NCBI GenBank assembly: GCA_019649035.1
Contig: BMAT01003800.1
Span: forward strand, 83,421 to 113,990
Origin: Elysia marginata
Lineage: Eukaryota; Mollusca; Gastropoda; Plakobranchidae
Reading direction: 5' to 3'
DNA length: 30,570 nt
Position numbers and translations under genes: made by a program
Shown here: positions 12,041 through 21,979 of the stretch, in pieces
Position numbering within the stretch: position 1 is the first letter of the stretch
Layout: every line of letters begins with the position of its first letter
Notes under the pieces: generated by a model
The model's database searches: none
Seen by the model: only the letters and a program-made list of their open reading frames with translations
Told to the model about the DNA's origin: nothing

Positions 12041-14598
12041 TAAAGAAGCCAAATTTCTCAAAAGGGAATATAATAGTGTAAAATATTTATATATTTTTTA
12101 AATTCTCTTCTTTCACATCTCTTAAAAAATAATAAGAAAATAATCATATGTTCTTATAATTATGGCAGCATTCTCGGTCCTGTAAGAGATTTTTGGCCAC
12201 CAATCCAAAAGTGGTCGCAGTTTTAACTTCGCAAGCCGTTCATACTTAAAACTGCATGAGCTTCCTTGCACTATAAATTCCTGGACATTTTGCAGGAAGA
12301 CATAAGAACTTTATCGACTTAAAGTATTGAGAAAAAAAGAAAAAGCAAAATTTCCGACATTCGCCTTAATTTGACTGGTAACGAGACAGATGGCACAAAC
12401 CAATAACTGTTTCCTCCTGCTTGGTTTAGGACAAGTTACCGGACATCGCAATGTTGTCGATTCTGTTGACTGTATTGTCAGTAGAAACCAACAGCTGGGT
12501 CAACATTTATCTCCTCTTGGATTGTCCCGTTCTGAGCCTTAACTGTTCCAAGTCAGCGACTTTATCACACGAGAAAGGTCAAATCAGACGCAAATTAAAA
12601 AAAACAACTGATTTCTGAAGTTTTCTGTAAAGTAAAGTTTGCTTAAAATGCACACATTTATCTGACGAAAACTTTACTATAGTGAAATGACGTAAAACTA
12701 GTGATGAAATCAATAAAAGAAAGTTCAGTAACAGGAAGCCCCTCTTTATCGAAGGTCATGATACGGGTTATTCATTGTTCGCATTTGGTTGGTTAAGTCA
12801 AGGTCAAAGTTTTGAGCATCAGATAGACCAATAGATTTTATTTTCAATCACATTGTCAACGAAAAAACAGATAATTTTTTCTTCTTCTAATTGAATCAAG
12901 CTGAATGTATTAGCAGCAGCGATTGCATGACCTCTTTCAGTTTGTTCCCAACGACATATAACCTTTCCTTTGCCAAATGCAGCAATTACTTACATTCTAA
13001 GCAAAGGACTGGTAGCCATGTGTCTCTGAAATCCTTGCACAAACACGCCGGCACAATAGGATTACTTCCAGCACAGATACGCCACTTTATAACTAAAACA
13101 ATGGCCGCGGCAGTTTGGAATTCCGACCGGTGAAATTTATCACAGGAAGCCAAGAAGGTGGCAGAGCTTGTCAGCAAAATCTGGCATGTTTTCAAAGCAT
13201 GCAAAAACTGCGGCCGTTTTAAAGTGGGATGTTTTTAGTTCAATAGGAGATCAAATTATGGGTATCGACTGCAGAATGATGAGGATTTTGAACAACTTCT
13301 CAATAAACTCTTTACATGTTGGAAGTCTTTGGGAGATTTAATGTCCCTGTGGACTATTGGACTTTGACCTTACAAAAATAGTACTAGTTACGAGATAAGG
13401 ATCTTCCATTTGGCTTAACAGGCTGTGGTTTATTGAGCGTAAACAATGAAGGTGATTTGTGTTGGGACTCAAGGAATCATTGAGGAAAGCTGTGATAAGA
13501 GGGGAATTTAGCATATGCTCCACTTGGCAAATCAATCATTGGGTCAACCAAGAGAAACTTGGGTGCTGGGTAATTTTTTTTTGTCTGCATAATTGCACAG
13601 CCAGTTGATTTTACGATTGCTCCATGGGCAAATCACTATAACGACCTACCAACACAACTTGATCTTAAGGAAAGCGGGAAGTTTGACCTCTACTGCAAAG
13701 TTAACTTTCTAGAATACCTGTCTATAGTATGGGTGTCACCCTTCATTTCACGTAAATTAGATTCGGGTAATATGAGCCTTATCAATAGTAACAGAAATCA
13801 GTAAAGGAACACATCTATCATAATTTTCCTTCCGGTTAAAAATTTGAACCTTACACCAATGTTTTCTAATAACTGGAATGTGATACCCTGGCACAGGAGG
13901 CACCAGACAGTAATAACCCACTGAGCTTTGTTTTCATCTCGATTGAATTAGGTATTAATTTATTTGTTCTTAAATTTGCATCCATACCAAAACATAGCTC
14001 GTGGAATGGCCTATTGAACAGTGTTTCATATATCATAATGCTTGTGACTGCTATTGTGTTGCTTTATGAAAACGCTCATCTTTTTGTATTCTTGTTCTCA
14101 CTCATTATTTGAGCAAAAAAATTCTTACATAAACAATTTATTTTTCGAGAACAGAAACGATTTTCCTGCATTTTGATAGGTTGCTGTTTGTGAAATTATA
14201 GGAAGTGTTTTAAAGTTATCTTCGTATAAAATAACATATTTAAATATTGATCTCACATCCATCCTTTTAGCCATACTATTAATCTTAATAGCCTATTAAA
14301 TACATCGGTTAACTTTTCATTTGTTTTTTTCATCGTGATGAGATCCCAACTTATTTGAGTATTCAGTTGTCTTTCAGATTTGAATCTCACCGTAGGAAAC
14401 GTGATTTATCAATTCGTTATTGATAAGCTTACTTATCTTTGTTGCTTAATTGAAAATGAAACATTCAGAATGTCTGCAGTGGTTTGGAGATGAGCATGCC
14501 AACACATTGTCTTAAAGGAAATTAAAGAAGATTTCTGTAAACTGTTAAGAGTATTCTGCCATATTTAGTCGGACTTTTTCAATATTTTAAAAATTTAT

Positions 14599-14763
14599 AT
14601 TCAATTGAAATGTTTTTGGTTTTATTCAACATTGAGTGGTGGATAAGAAAACTTTTTTTTAAAGATCAACTCTTTAAAAAAATAACATTCAATTTAAATG
14701 CTCTTGGTTTTTTAAACACTGTGTGGTGGATAAGAAAACTTGTTGGGTTTTTTTAGATCAACT
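14599..14763 (+). repeat. Tandem duplication, two diverged copies, period 88 bases
   Basis: ATTCAATTGAAATG...TGTTTTTGGTTTT...GTGGTGGATAAGAAAACTT...AGATCAACT occurs from 14599 and again from 14687 with substitutions and small indels. No coding content. Confidence 0.8.
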
Positions 14764-15309
14764 TTAGATGGGGCTTTTTTTTACTTTGTTCATGTAATCA
14801 ATTTTGTTGAGCCAACGTATTAAGCTTTTACGAAAGAAGAACTCCTAAAAAAGAAGGAAGCCGTTTGATTTCACTACTGCTCCGCAATGAAGTGGATTTT
14901 CTGCATAACTCTACGCTTACTAGTCAACAATGCCTTTTCGTCCACTCTTCAGACAGGATAAGCACTAAAGCAAACAAATGAAATAAGAGCACTTCCACCT
15001 TCCTCAAAAGCATATTATTCGATAAAGGGCTGAAGAACAAATTACTTCATTATGTTTGTACATGATAAATTCTTGTTTCGTCGGTAAAAAGTCTTCATTG
15101 GAAACAAACTACTACTTGGACACATGTTTGACAAGACGTTGATTCAAGTCTTGAAGTAAACTGATCAGGCTGTGTTTACACATCATTTGTTAGCCCATCA
15201 GCTATCTAGGATTTCCTCCACTATGGGCTTCGTCCTCCTGAACGGGCCCTTAGCGCATAAAATCTTATGTCAGGGTAAGACCATACCGACGCTCAGACCA
15301 TGCATCTAC

Positions 15310-15385
15310 TCATGGTGGGGGGTTTGAACCTGTTTACCGAATATACAGATTGATCTGCTGCAGTAGAGGCCAAACCGCTGTGTGT
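15310..15385 (-). mobile_element. Possible decayed tRNA-derived SINE head on the minus strand
   Basis: The reverse complement reads AGCGGTTTGGCCTCTACTGC (A-box-like), then GGTTCAAACCCC (B-box-like) about 50 bases on. Spacing fits a tRNA-derived promoter, but the arms are not conserved. Weak call. Confidence 0.3.
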
Positions 15386-15649
15386 TTCTACCCATCTGAT
15401 CTGGTGTAGTACAGTGCAGACCTAGTTGAAACACAAAGTGGGATTTATGAAATTATACAATGTACACCCGGGTTGTAACAAGTTCCTTTGTGGGTCAGTT
15501 CAAGGTGACGGGGTCATACGGTCAAAGTCTGCTGTCTTTACATTGAGATTAGGAGAGTGAAAAAAGGAGGAGAGGAATGAATAGAAGATAGAAAAGGAAG
15601 GGAAATTAATTGTATCTTTTACATCAAAGATTTTCATTCCATTATCTCA

Positions 15650-15651
<2 letters not shown>

Positions 15652-15690
<39 letters not shown>

Positions 15691-15715
15691 CTCTCTCTCT
15701 CAGTCTCTCTCCTAA
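15652..15715 (+). repeat. CT dinucleotide microsatellite
   Basis: (CT)n with few interruptions, pyrimidines on the + strand. Confidence 0.95.
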
Positions 15716-16159
15716 TCTATCTTCCCATATAATTAATCTTTCCGTTCAGTCCATATCTTTTTATTAATATTCTCTCCTCATGTTAATTGCATTGCTTTCT
15801 CTTTGTTTTATGACCGCCTGCTCCGAGCCTCTCCATCTCGCTCTAGTAGTGTGCGTGTACGTGTGATGTTTCTGTTAAACAGGGAAAAGCAAACACAGCC
15901 TCCTTGTACATTTCATTCACTTAAGGCATGAAAAATTTCCAATCAAGTGGTTTATCTTGCGACATTGTATCACCCATTCCAAGACCCCCTGTGAAGATTA
16001 GAGTATGGTCTTATTAAAGAGCGTGACGGTTGCCAACTCACGCCAGGCTAATTAGTCTGCAACGCAACATAGTGCAGCAAACTGTTTATGGTCAAGCCTT
16101 AATGTGTGACGATTTAACAATAGCAATATTACGAAAATAGCAGAAAAGAGAAACCTGAT

Positions 16160-16228
16160 TGCAAGGGTCGCTGCGCTAACCGGACTTGGAGCAGGGCATT
16201 CCTGAGGTCATTGGTTCAAGCAGAAAGA
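16160..16228 (+). mobile_element. Decayed tRNA-derived SINE head
   Basis: GGGTCGCTGCGCTAACCGGA resembles the SINE A-box region, followed after about 45 bases by GGTTCAAGC (B-box-like). No body is recognisable. Likely an old copy or a fragment. Confidence 0.4.
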
Positions 16229-16410
16229 ATGCTTTTTCATGTGTTTTTAAGTGCAAAACATATCTTTAAAAATAGGCGTCTTCAAATTTCAACTCAGATT
16301 AGAGAGGGGATTCCAATTAAAAGAGTCTTAGTTCAAAAGTTTCTATGAATATAGTTTTGTGGACTGATTCGTATGCTAAATCGAGAACATAGAAACAGAA
16401 GGTAATGGAC

Positions 16411-16510
16411 AAAAAGAAAAAGAAGAAGAAGAAAAAGAGGAAGAAGAAGAAGAACAACAACAACAACAACAAGAAGAAAAAGAACAAGATCAAGAACAAG
16501 TAGAAGAAAA
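16411..16510 (+). repeat. GAA/AAC trinucleotide array
   Basis: Purine-rich GAA-type repeats, with an AAC (ACAACAACA) insert near 16454-16471, then GAA-type again. Complementary in sequence to the TTC array at 17187-17275. Confidence 0.9.
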
Positions 16511-16597
16511 AAAATCCTATATCAATAATGTAATAGGATTCATCTAGCGAAAGTGTTTCCCTGAAACTCTTGGATTCAATGACATGAAAACATAGGA

Positions 16598-16820
16598 TGC
16601 CTCTCTGTCTCTTTCTCTCTCACTCTCTCTCTATCTATCTATCGATCTATCTCTCTTTCTCTCTCTTTTTCTCTCTCTATTTATCTAACTCTCTTTCTCT
16701 CTCTTTCTCTCTCTCTTTTCTCTCTCTATCTCTCTATTTTCGCTCTCTTTTTCTCTCTTTATTTCGCTCTCTTTTTCTCTCTTCCTATCTCTCTCTCTAT
16801 ATCTCTCTCTCTTTCTCTTA
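16598..16820 (+). repeat. CT-rich microsatellite tract with CTAT units
   Basis: Imperfect CTCTCT, CTATCTAT and TCTTTT units over more than 200 bases. The Ser-Leu-rich frames across it are translation artefacts. Confidence 0.95.
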
Positions 16821-16964
16821 CGCCAAGGTCATTCTATGTAGTTCACCTACGAGGAATACATTACAAGTAAACTTCTCAAGTAACACTCACTCGTGCCTCT
16901 CTAATCAGTACACAGTATGTTGTCTGTCAACTTCTATACTCCCTGTTTTGCCCCCTGCCCCTTC

Positions 16965-17000
16965 TCTTTGTCTTTGTCTCTCTCTATCTCTCTCTCTCTG

Positions 17001-17031
<31 letters not shown>

Positions 17032-17077
17032 GTGTCTCCTCTTTTTTTCTTTCTGTCTCTGTCTCTGTTCCTCTCTC

Positions 17078-17112
<35 letters not shown>
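16965..17112 (+). repeat. CT microsatellite
   Basis: CTCTCT with CTGT and CTTT variants, pyrimidines on the + strand. Confidence 0.95.
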
Positions 17113-17114
<2 letters not shown>

Positions 17115-17186
17115 TCACAAAATTACCTTTCCATTTAACTTCCCATGACAATCGCCCTTGTCTTTCTGCTGGAGAATAAGCATTTT

Positions 17187-17275
17187 TCTTCTTCTTCTTC
17201 TCCTTCTTCTTCTTCTTCTTCTTCTTTTTCTTCTTCTTCTTTTTTCCTTCTTCTCCTCCTCCGCCTCCCCCTTGT
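17187..17275 (+). repeat. TTC trinucleotide array
   Basis: TTCTTCTTC with CTCCTCCTCC variants at the end. Confidence 0.9.
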
Positions 17276-17729
17276 TCTTTTATACCCTCTCACATTCTCT
17301 GTATCTCTACCTATCTACCTACCTATCTGTCTGTATGAGGCCCACTTTCACGATGCCATAAGAGGAAACTTTCCACGCAGCATCATATTTCAGGCGCCCG
17401 TGCCAGCCCAATCTAATGCTACTCTAGTTCCATAATAAGAGGAAGTTATTTATAACAACAATGAACTCCCGAAGTGGTCCTGCCTCTAATTGAAAAAAGC
17501 GTAAAACACTTACTAAACAGGCCAGAATAGAGTTGGTAATGTGGTGGTACTGCAAGAGAACGCACTCATGCTTTATCGATTTCGTCTTTTTCTCGGCTAG
17601 CTATGACCTAGTCATAGTTCGATTATTGTATGATCAGGACTTGTTGGGTCCATTATAGCCCGTGGCTTCATTGTATGATAATGTTTATTGTCTTAATCTT
17701 AGTAAACCATGTTTGCCTCCCCGGCAATC

Positions 17730-17940
17730 CTGTTTTCTCTTTCTTTTTCTATAACTCTTTTTTCTCTCTTTATATCTTACTCATTCACCCTTTCTCTCCA
17801 GCTCTCTCTATCGTCCTCATTCTTCTTCTTATCTTCGTCCTCCTTGTTTTCTTCTTCCTCCTCCTCATTTCCTCCTTCTTATTCACGTTCTTCTTTGGCC
17901 TCTCTCACTCTTTTGTAGCTCTTGTGCTCTCTCTATCTTG
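17730..17940 (+). repeat. Degenerate CT/TTC-rich tract
   Basis: Pyrimidine-rich low-complexity DNA with no regular unit. Apparent open frames are Ser/Leu/Phe artefacts. Confidence 0.7.
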
Positions 17941-18424
17941 GAATGCCTTTAAGTAAAACGCCTGGCCTATTGCACGTCTATATTCTTCTGTTCCCAATAT
18001 TATGAATCACAAACATGTTACCGATAAAATAAAAAAAACTTTCTCTCAGTCAACAAATCCTACACACATGTTAGCCTCTGTTTAATCAAGTAAACATTTT
18101 GTTGATTCTGTATTAAGACCAGTAATGTTCGTACATATGTTCCCCAAAACTGTATGTAATTTCTTTTAATCTCAGATAGACAAACGCTATACAGCCCCAA
18201 GTTTTTGCCCGGCCTAATCTTATTCTGTTTCAAGATCATTCATTGTCAAGATCCAAGCAAGTGCAGCATAAGTATATCTTAGTCTGCCATGTCGATCTTT
18301 ATAAGAACTGTACAGACTGACAGAGATCGTGTGTCATGTTGTCCCAACCTATTCCATGTACCTCTTTGAATATTTTAGAAAGGGGGAGGGGAGGCGTGTG
18401 TGTGTGGAGGGGGGGGGAGCGATT

Positions 18425-18493
18425 CTGTCATTATCGGCTCAGGGCAATCATTCAAGTCCTGCTCTTACCGCGGTCGCCGCTTCGATCCAAGGC
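18425..18493 (+). mobile_element. Possible SINE head remnant
   Basis: GC-richer patch ending GCGGTCGCCGCTTCGATCC, which is B-box-like, with a weak A-box-like ATTATCGGCTCAGGGC upstream. It follows a G-rich run at 18380-18420. Could be chance. Confidence 0.25.
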
Positions 18494-19124
18494 TTTTTTC
18501 CTATAGTTTTTGATCCCCATGCTCCTTTCACCTGAAGCTTGTTATGATTCCTTTAGTTCTTCTGTAGATTAGACGGATGTGTGTAGCAGCAGTTGCTGCA
18601 AATGGCTATGGTTGTGTTAAGTTAAATGTCTTAGGGTCTATTGTTGTGGCTGCGTATTGTTTCATGTTCCTACGGAAATTGTTATGAGGTCTCGTTCTAA
18701 AATCAATATCTAAGCCCACTGTGTTGAAATTTAAAAATTCTGTGCTTATTTATCAGGAAGTTCAAACTGAGGCCTGCACCAGTTTGCGTGATTTACTAGC
18801 TTAACATAGCTGCTAATAAATAAGATTTCCGTTGAGAGCATTCAAGACATTAACTGCATTGAATATCTTGAAACAGTTTGTAACAGGATAAAAGTTTGAA
18901 AGGAAATTCTTACTTTTATAACATTTTCTAGTCTGTTTTATAGATTACAGATAATCTGTATCCAAACTACCATCATGCGTGTCATACTTGCGTTTTGAAT
19001 CAAGCTGGACATAAATATGTAAATCTCAAGCCAATCAGATTCAATTTTCCGAAAGCCTAATCTAGATCTAGTTCGCCCATAAGCAAAAAAGAAAAAAAAT
19101 TAAATGTGTCGTGAAAACAATACA

Positions 19125-19341
19125 AGAGACCTTTAGCACACGCACAGTGTCGCACTACGCGTACGTGAAAATCGGGAAAGCAGATTGAGTTACTATAAAA
19201 ATAATGAAATCAGTTTCTAAAAATAGACCCACAGACGTTCTATTTTTAGAAACTAATTTCATTATTTTTATAGTAACTCATTCTGCTTTCCCGATTTTCA
19301 CGTACGCGTATTGAGACACGGTGCGTGTGCTTAAGGTCTCT
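19125..19341 (+). mobile_element. Palindromic foldback MITE-like element, copy 1
   Basis: Almost the whole 217-base unit is an inverted repeat. The left arm (19125-19228) starts AGAGACCTTTAGCACACGC and contains ACGCGTACGTGAAAATCGGG; the right arm (19240-19341) is its reverse complement with about seven differences, ending GTGTGCTTAAGGTCTCT. The central loop is about 11 bases. There is no coding sequence. Terminal inverted repeats plus internal palindromy fit a non-autonomous DNA element of foldback/MITE type; superfamily not assigned. Target-site duplications are unclear. Confidence 0.8.
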
Positions 19342-19347
19342 ATTATT

Positions 19348-19498
19348 AGAGACCTTTAGCACACGCACCGTGTCGCACTACGCGTACGTGAAAATCGGGA
19401 AAGCAGATTGAGGAAACTATAAAAATAATGAAACCAGTTTCTAAAAATAGACGCCACAGACGTTCGCGTCATACTCACGTGTTGCTGCTTAAAGTCTG
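19348..19498 (+). mobile_element. Foldback MITE-like element, copy 2 (shortened)
   Basis: Six bases after copy 1 the same AGAGACCTTTAGCACACGC start recurs in direct orientation and follows the copy 1 left arm closely to about 19452. Its right half is much shorter: GACGTTCGCGTCATACTCAC, then GCTTAAAGTCT, a decayed form of the terminal repeat. So copy 2 is a shortened derivative lying in tandem. Confidence 0.75.
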
Positions 19499-20109
19499 TA
19501 TTATATTAGAAAACGACCCGTGAGTTGATATTTGAAAATTGTTTTTATACTGCTTGAGGAAATAAAAAGCCTGTCTTTTATTATGGAAAGTGTACTTTAG
19601 CTTAAATTCCTTTCGGGCACAAAGTTGGCGCTGCGAAATGCGCTCATAAGATTAGTGTTAGCTGTTAGCGTGTCATTCAAAGAATATTCCATTTGTGTTT
19701 TATGTGTAAGATAGCCGAATACATACAGGACATCGATTACACGCAAAGACTTGAAATGTTATGTGTGCTATAATTTTGTCTCCATGAGAACTTAAACGTG
19801 AAACAGTATCTTCTTTCGCAGAATAAACCATTAAAACTTTTTCAATAATTAACCTTTAAACCCTCTCAGGCATTCACACAAAACTTAGTTGTTGTAGACG
19901 TAACGGAACGTTTTAAACTGCCCCTAACATCAGCAGAGTTCATAATTATGAGCAAAAAAAATTAGCTGAATTGACAAAAGCTTTACCTTTTTATCGTACT
20001 TATGAAAACTAGAATGTTCTTGCCTCTCTTTACATAATCACTGACTAGCTTAAATAGTTTCATTTCACGTGATAAAAATTGGCGTTAACTACCCGGTGAT
20101 ATCTTTCGC

Positions 20110-20372
20110 TTCGGATCTATAGCCACGTGCATCAGCTCCTAGTCCCATCTTTAGGTCGGAGTTTAAAGTTGAGGATTAGTAGCCAAGTGTGTCTCTGAGG
20201 GACATGAGTGTCTTTGTGACACCTGTCCAGGTGACAGCGCGCTGGTTTATGATGGAGACTTACGTCATGGGTTACACGAATAAGCCTGTTGTCATGGCAA
20301 CCTGGGGCAAGGGGACTAACTACCGCTCCATGATGGATGGTCAGGACAGTGTGAATGCCATCGTGCGTTAAA
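20110..20372 (+). promoter_or_regulatory. Candidate intronic regulatory island or unrecognised repeat
   Basis: A GC-richer patch in AT-rich intron with several strong sites: CACGTG E-box at 20124-20129; a mirrored E-box pair CACCTGTCCAGGTG at 20220-20233; a CRE-like TTACGTCAT at 20260-20268; and an RFX X-box palindrome GTTGTCATGGCAAC at 20288-20301. Frames are open on both strands (60 codons from 20189 to 20371 on +, and about 80 codons on -), but neither peptide is recognised. Alternatives are a fragment of an unknown repeat or a decayed coding region. Regulatory function is inference from motifs. Confidence 0.35.
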
Positions 20373-21059
20373 TATAGAGATAACGCTAGGCTCTGTAGAT
20401 TTTCCTAGTTTTCTCTGTATGCACCCATCTTTACTTGTCTTCCTGCTCTTATCCATCTCATTTTCTGCAATTAAATTCTTTTATGACTATTATCTGAGTA
20501 TCTTACTCTCTTTTTTCGATTGCTCTCTCACTGCATTTCTATAATCCACATTACCTCTCCATATACATCTCCCTTTCATATTATGCTGCGAAAAGTAAAC
20601 GTTTTAACACAACAAGAAAACCAAGGCTTGACTGTTGAATTTTGATGTACTAAGCGTTAGAGTGTATTTCTGTAATACTTCCCAATATACAGAAGTATCT
20701 ATGTTTAAATTTTAAAATCAATAACTTCCGTGAAAGATAGAAAAAAGTTAATTAAACCCAGTGATTTGAAAACAGCGGTAATTTGTGAGTTTAGAAAGGC
20801 TGAATGTTCATTGAAACACGACACTATTTATGAGCCAAAAGGTTTGAATGTCAAATGCATTGTATGGAAAGCGAAAAAAACCCACAGAACAAAATGAATG
20901 TGTGATTTTCATGACAGAGCAAAAGGAATAACGATGGATATCCTGTGGAGAAATCGACGCTTCCTTGGTTAGTTTTGTGCAGTATCTTTTGTATTGTTGT
21001 AAAGATTTTCACAGTCTTATTTATCAAGAAGCCCTAATTGCTGTTTGTAGTCCTCTTCT

Positions 21060-21350
21060 TTCTTAACACCATCTTCATCATCATTATAATCATCAATTAT
21101 CATTGTCGTTATCCTCCTTTATCATTGTCATAATAACCATCTTCCTCATCATAAACGTTATTATTATTATTAGATTCTCCCATCATTAAAATCTAATTGA
21201 CAAATTTATCATCACCATCATCAATACCAGCAACGTTATCATCATCACCATTACCAACATCATTATCATCATCACCAGCAGCAGCGAGATTATCATCATC
21301 ACCAGCAGCAGCGAGATTATCATCATCATCATCATCATCTTCATCACCAT
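21060..21350 (+). repeat. ATC trinucleotide-rich tract with a 27-base tandem unit
   Basis: Degenerate CATCATCATTAT repetition. Within it a 27-base unit (ATTATCATCATCACC then AGCAGCAGCGAG) occurs twice exactly at 21262-21288 and 21289-21315. The Ser/Ala-rich frame over it is an artefact. Confidence 0.85.
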
Positions 21351-21979
21351 GGCATCATCACCTTGCCCTAATCACAAATCTTTTTATCTGTCATTGTCTT
21401 TTTTGCACTCCGATGCACTAACAGAATTCAAGTTTTTTTTTTTTTTAATTATGAACTTCAGTGCTTAAAACTGTAAAAAAAGAAAAACAGTTCCTTTATT
21501 AGGAGGCGCTATGTTTGTGAGAGGCGTAATCATTCTTAACTTTAAATAATTTTCGAAACAGTCGGGCCATTAATAAAATTAAATTGATCCTCTACCTATT
21601 CATTTTGTTTTCAAATTTTTGGGGATTTTTTACGTGAAGATTATTTAAGACTTTAGAGATTGCAAATTCACTCTAAGTCTAACATAATAGAGGATCGTAA
21701 AAAAATGTTCATGTTACTCATTCCCAAACTTATATCCCTGACGCGAGCTTTTTTCTTTGTAGATAAAGTCTCATAGGTTTGCAGGTCATATCGAATAAAT
21801 CGTTCATTTTCATATCTGGAGATTATAAGATCAGTATTTTCATCTGTTTCTCACCCTGAACAAGATTTTTCAAAAGTTAAAAACACAACAAACCAAAGCA
21901 AATGTACATAGTTTTAAATTCGGCGATGTTAAAGCTTTTCTCAATATTTTCATCATAAATAATTATTTCTTTTCTACAG

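Larger units (their letters stand above)
7392..21979 (+). other. 14.6 kb repeat-rich intron between exons B and C
   Basis: Intron from GTATGT to TTTCTACAG, 14,588 bases, phase 1. It holds most of the repeats listed separately: microsatellites, a long inverted repeat, a mariner remnant, SINE copies and palindromic MITEs. The stretches 12060-14590 and 17960-19120 contain no gene I can recognise. A weakly open stretch at 13131-13340 has no known similarity. Skipped exons inside this intron cannot be excluded, but phases of B and C match directly. Confidence 0.7.

Noticed and set aside
13085-13340. MAAAVWNSDR with a good Kozak context, and a 70-codon open stretch after it
   Set aside because: The frames do not join, the peptides are not recognised, and a donor at 13131 would give the wrong phase for exon C.
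16597-17435. Ser/Leu/Phe-rich + strand open frames
   Set aside because: They are translations of CT and TTC microsatellites with no other content.
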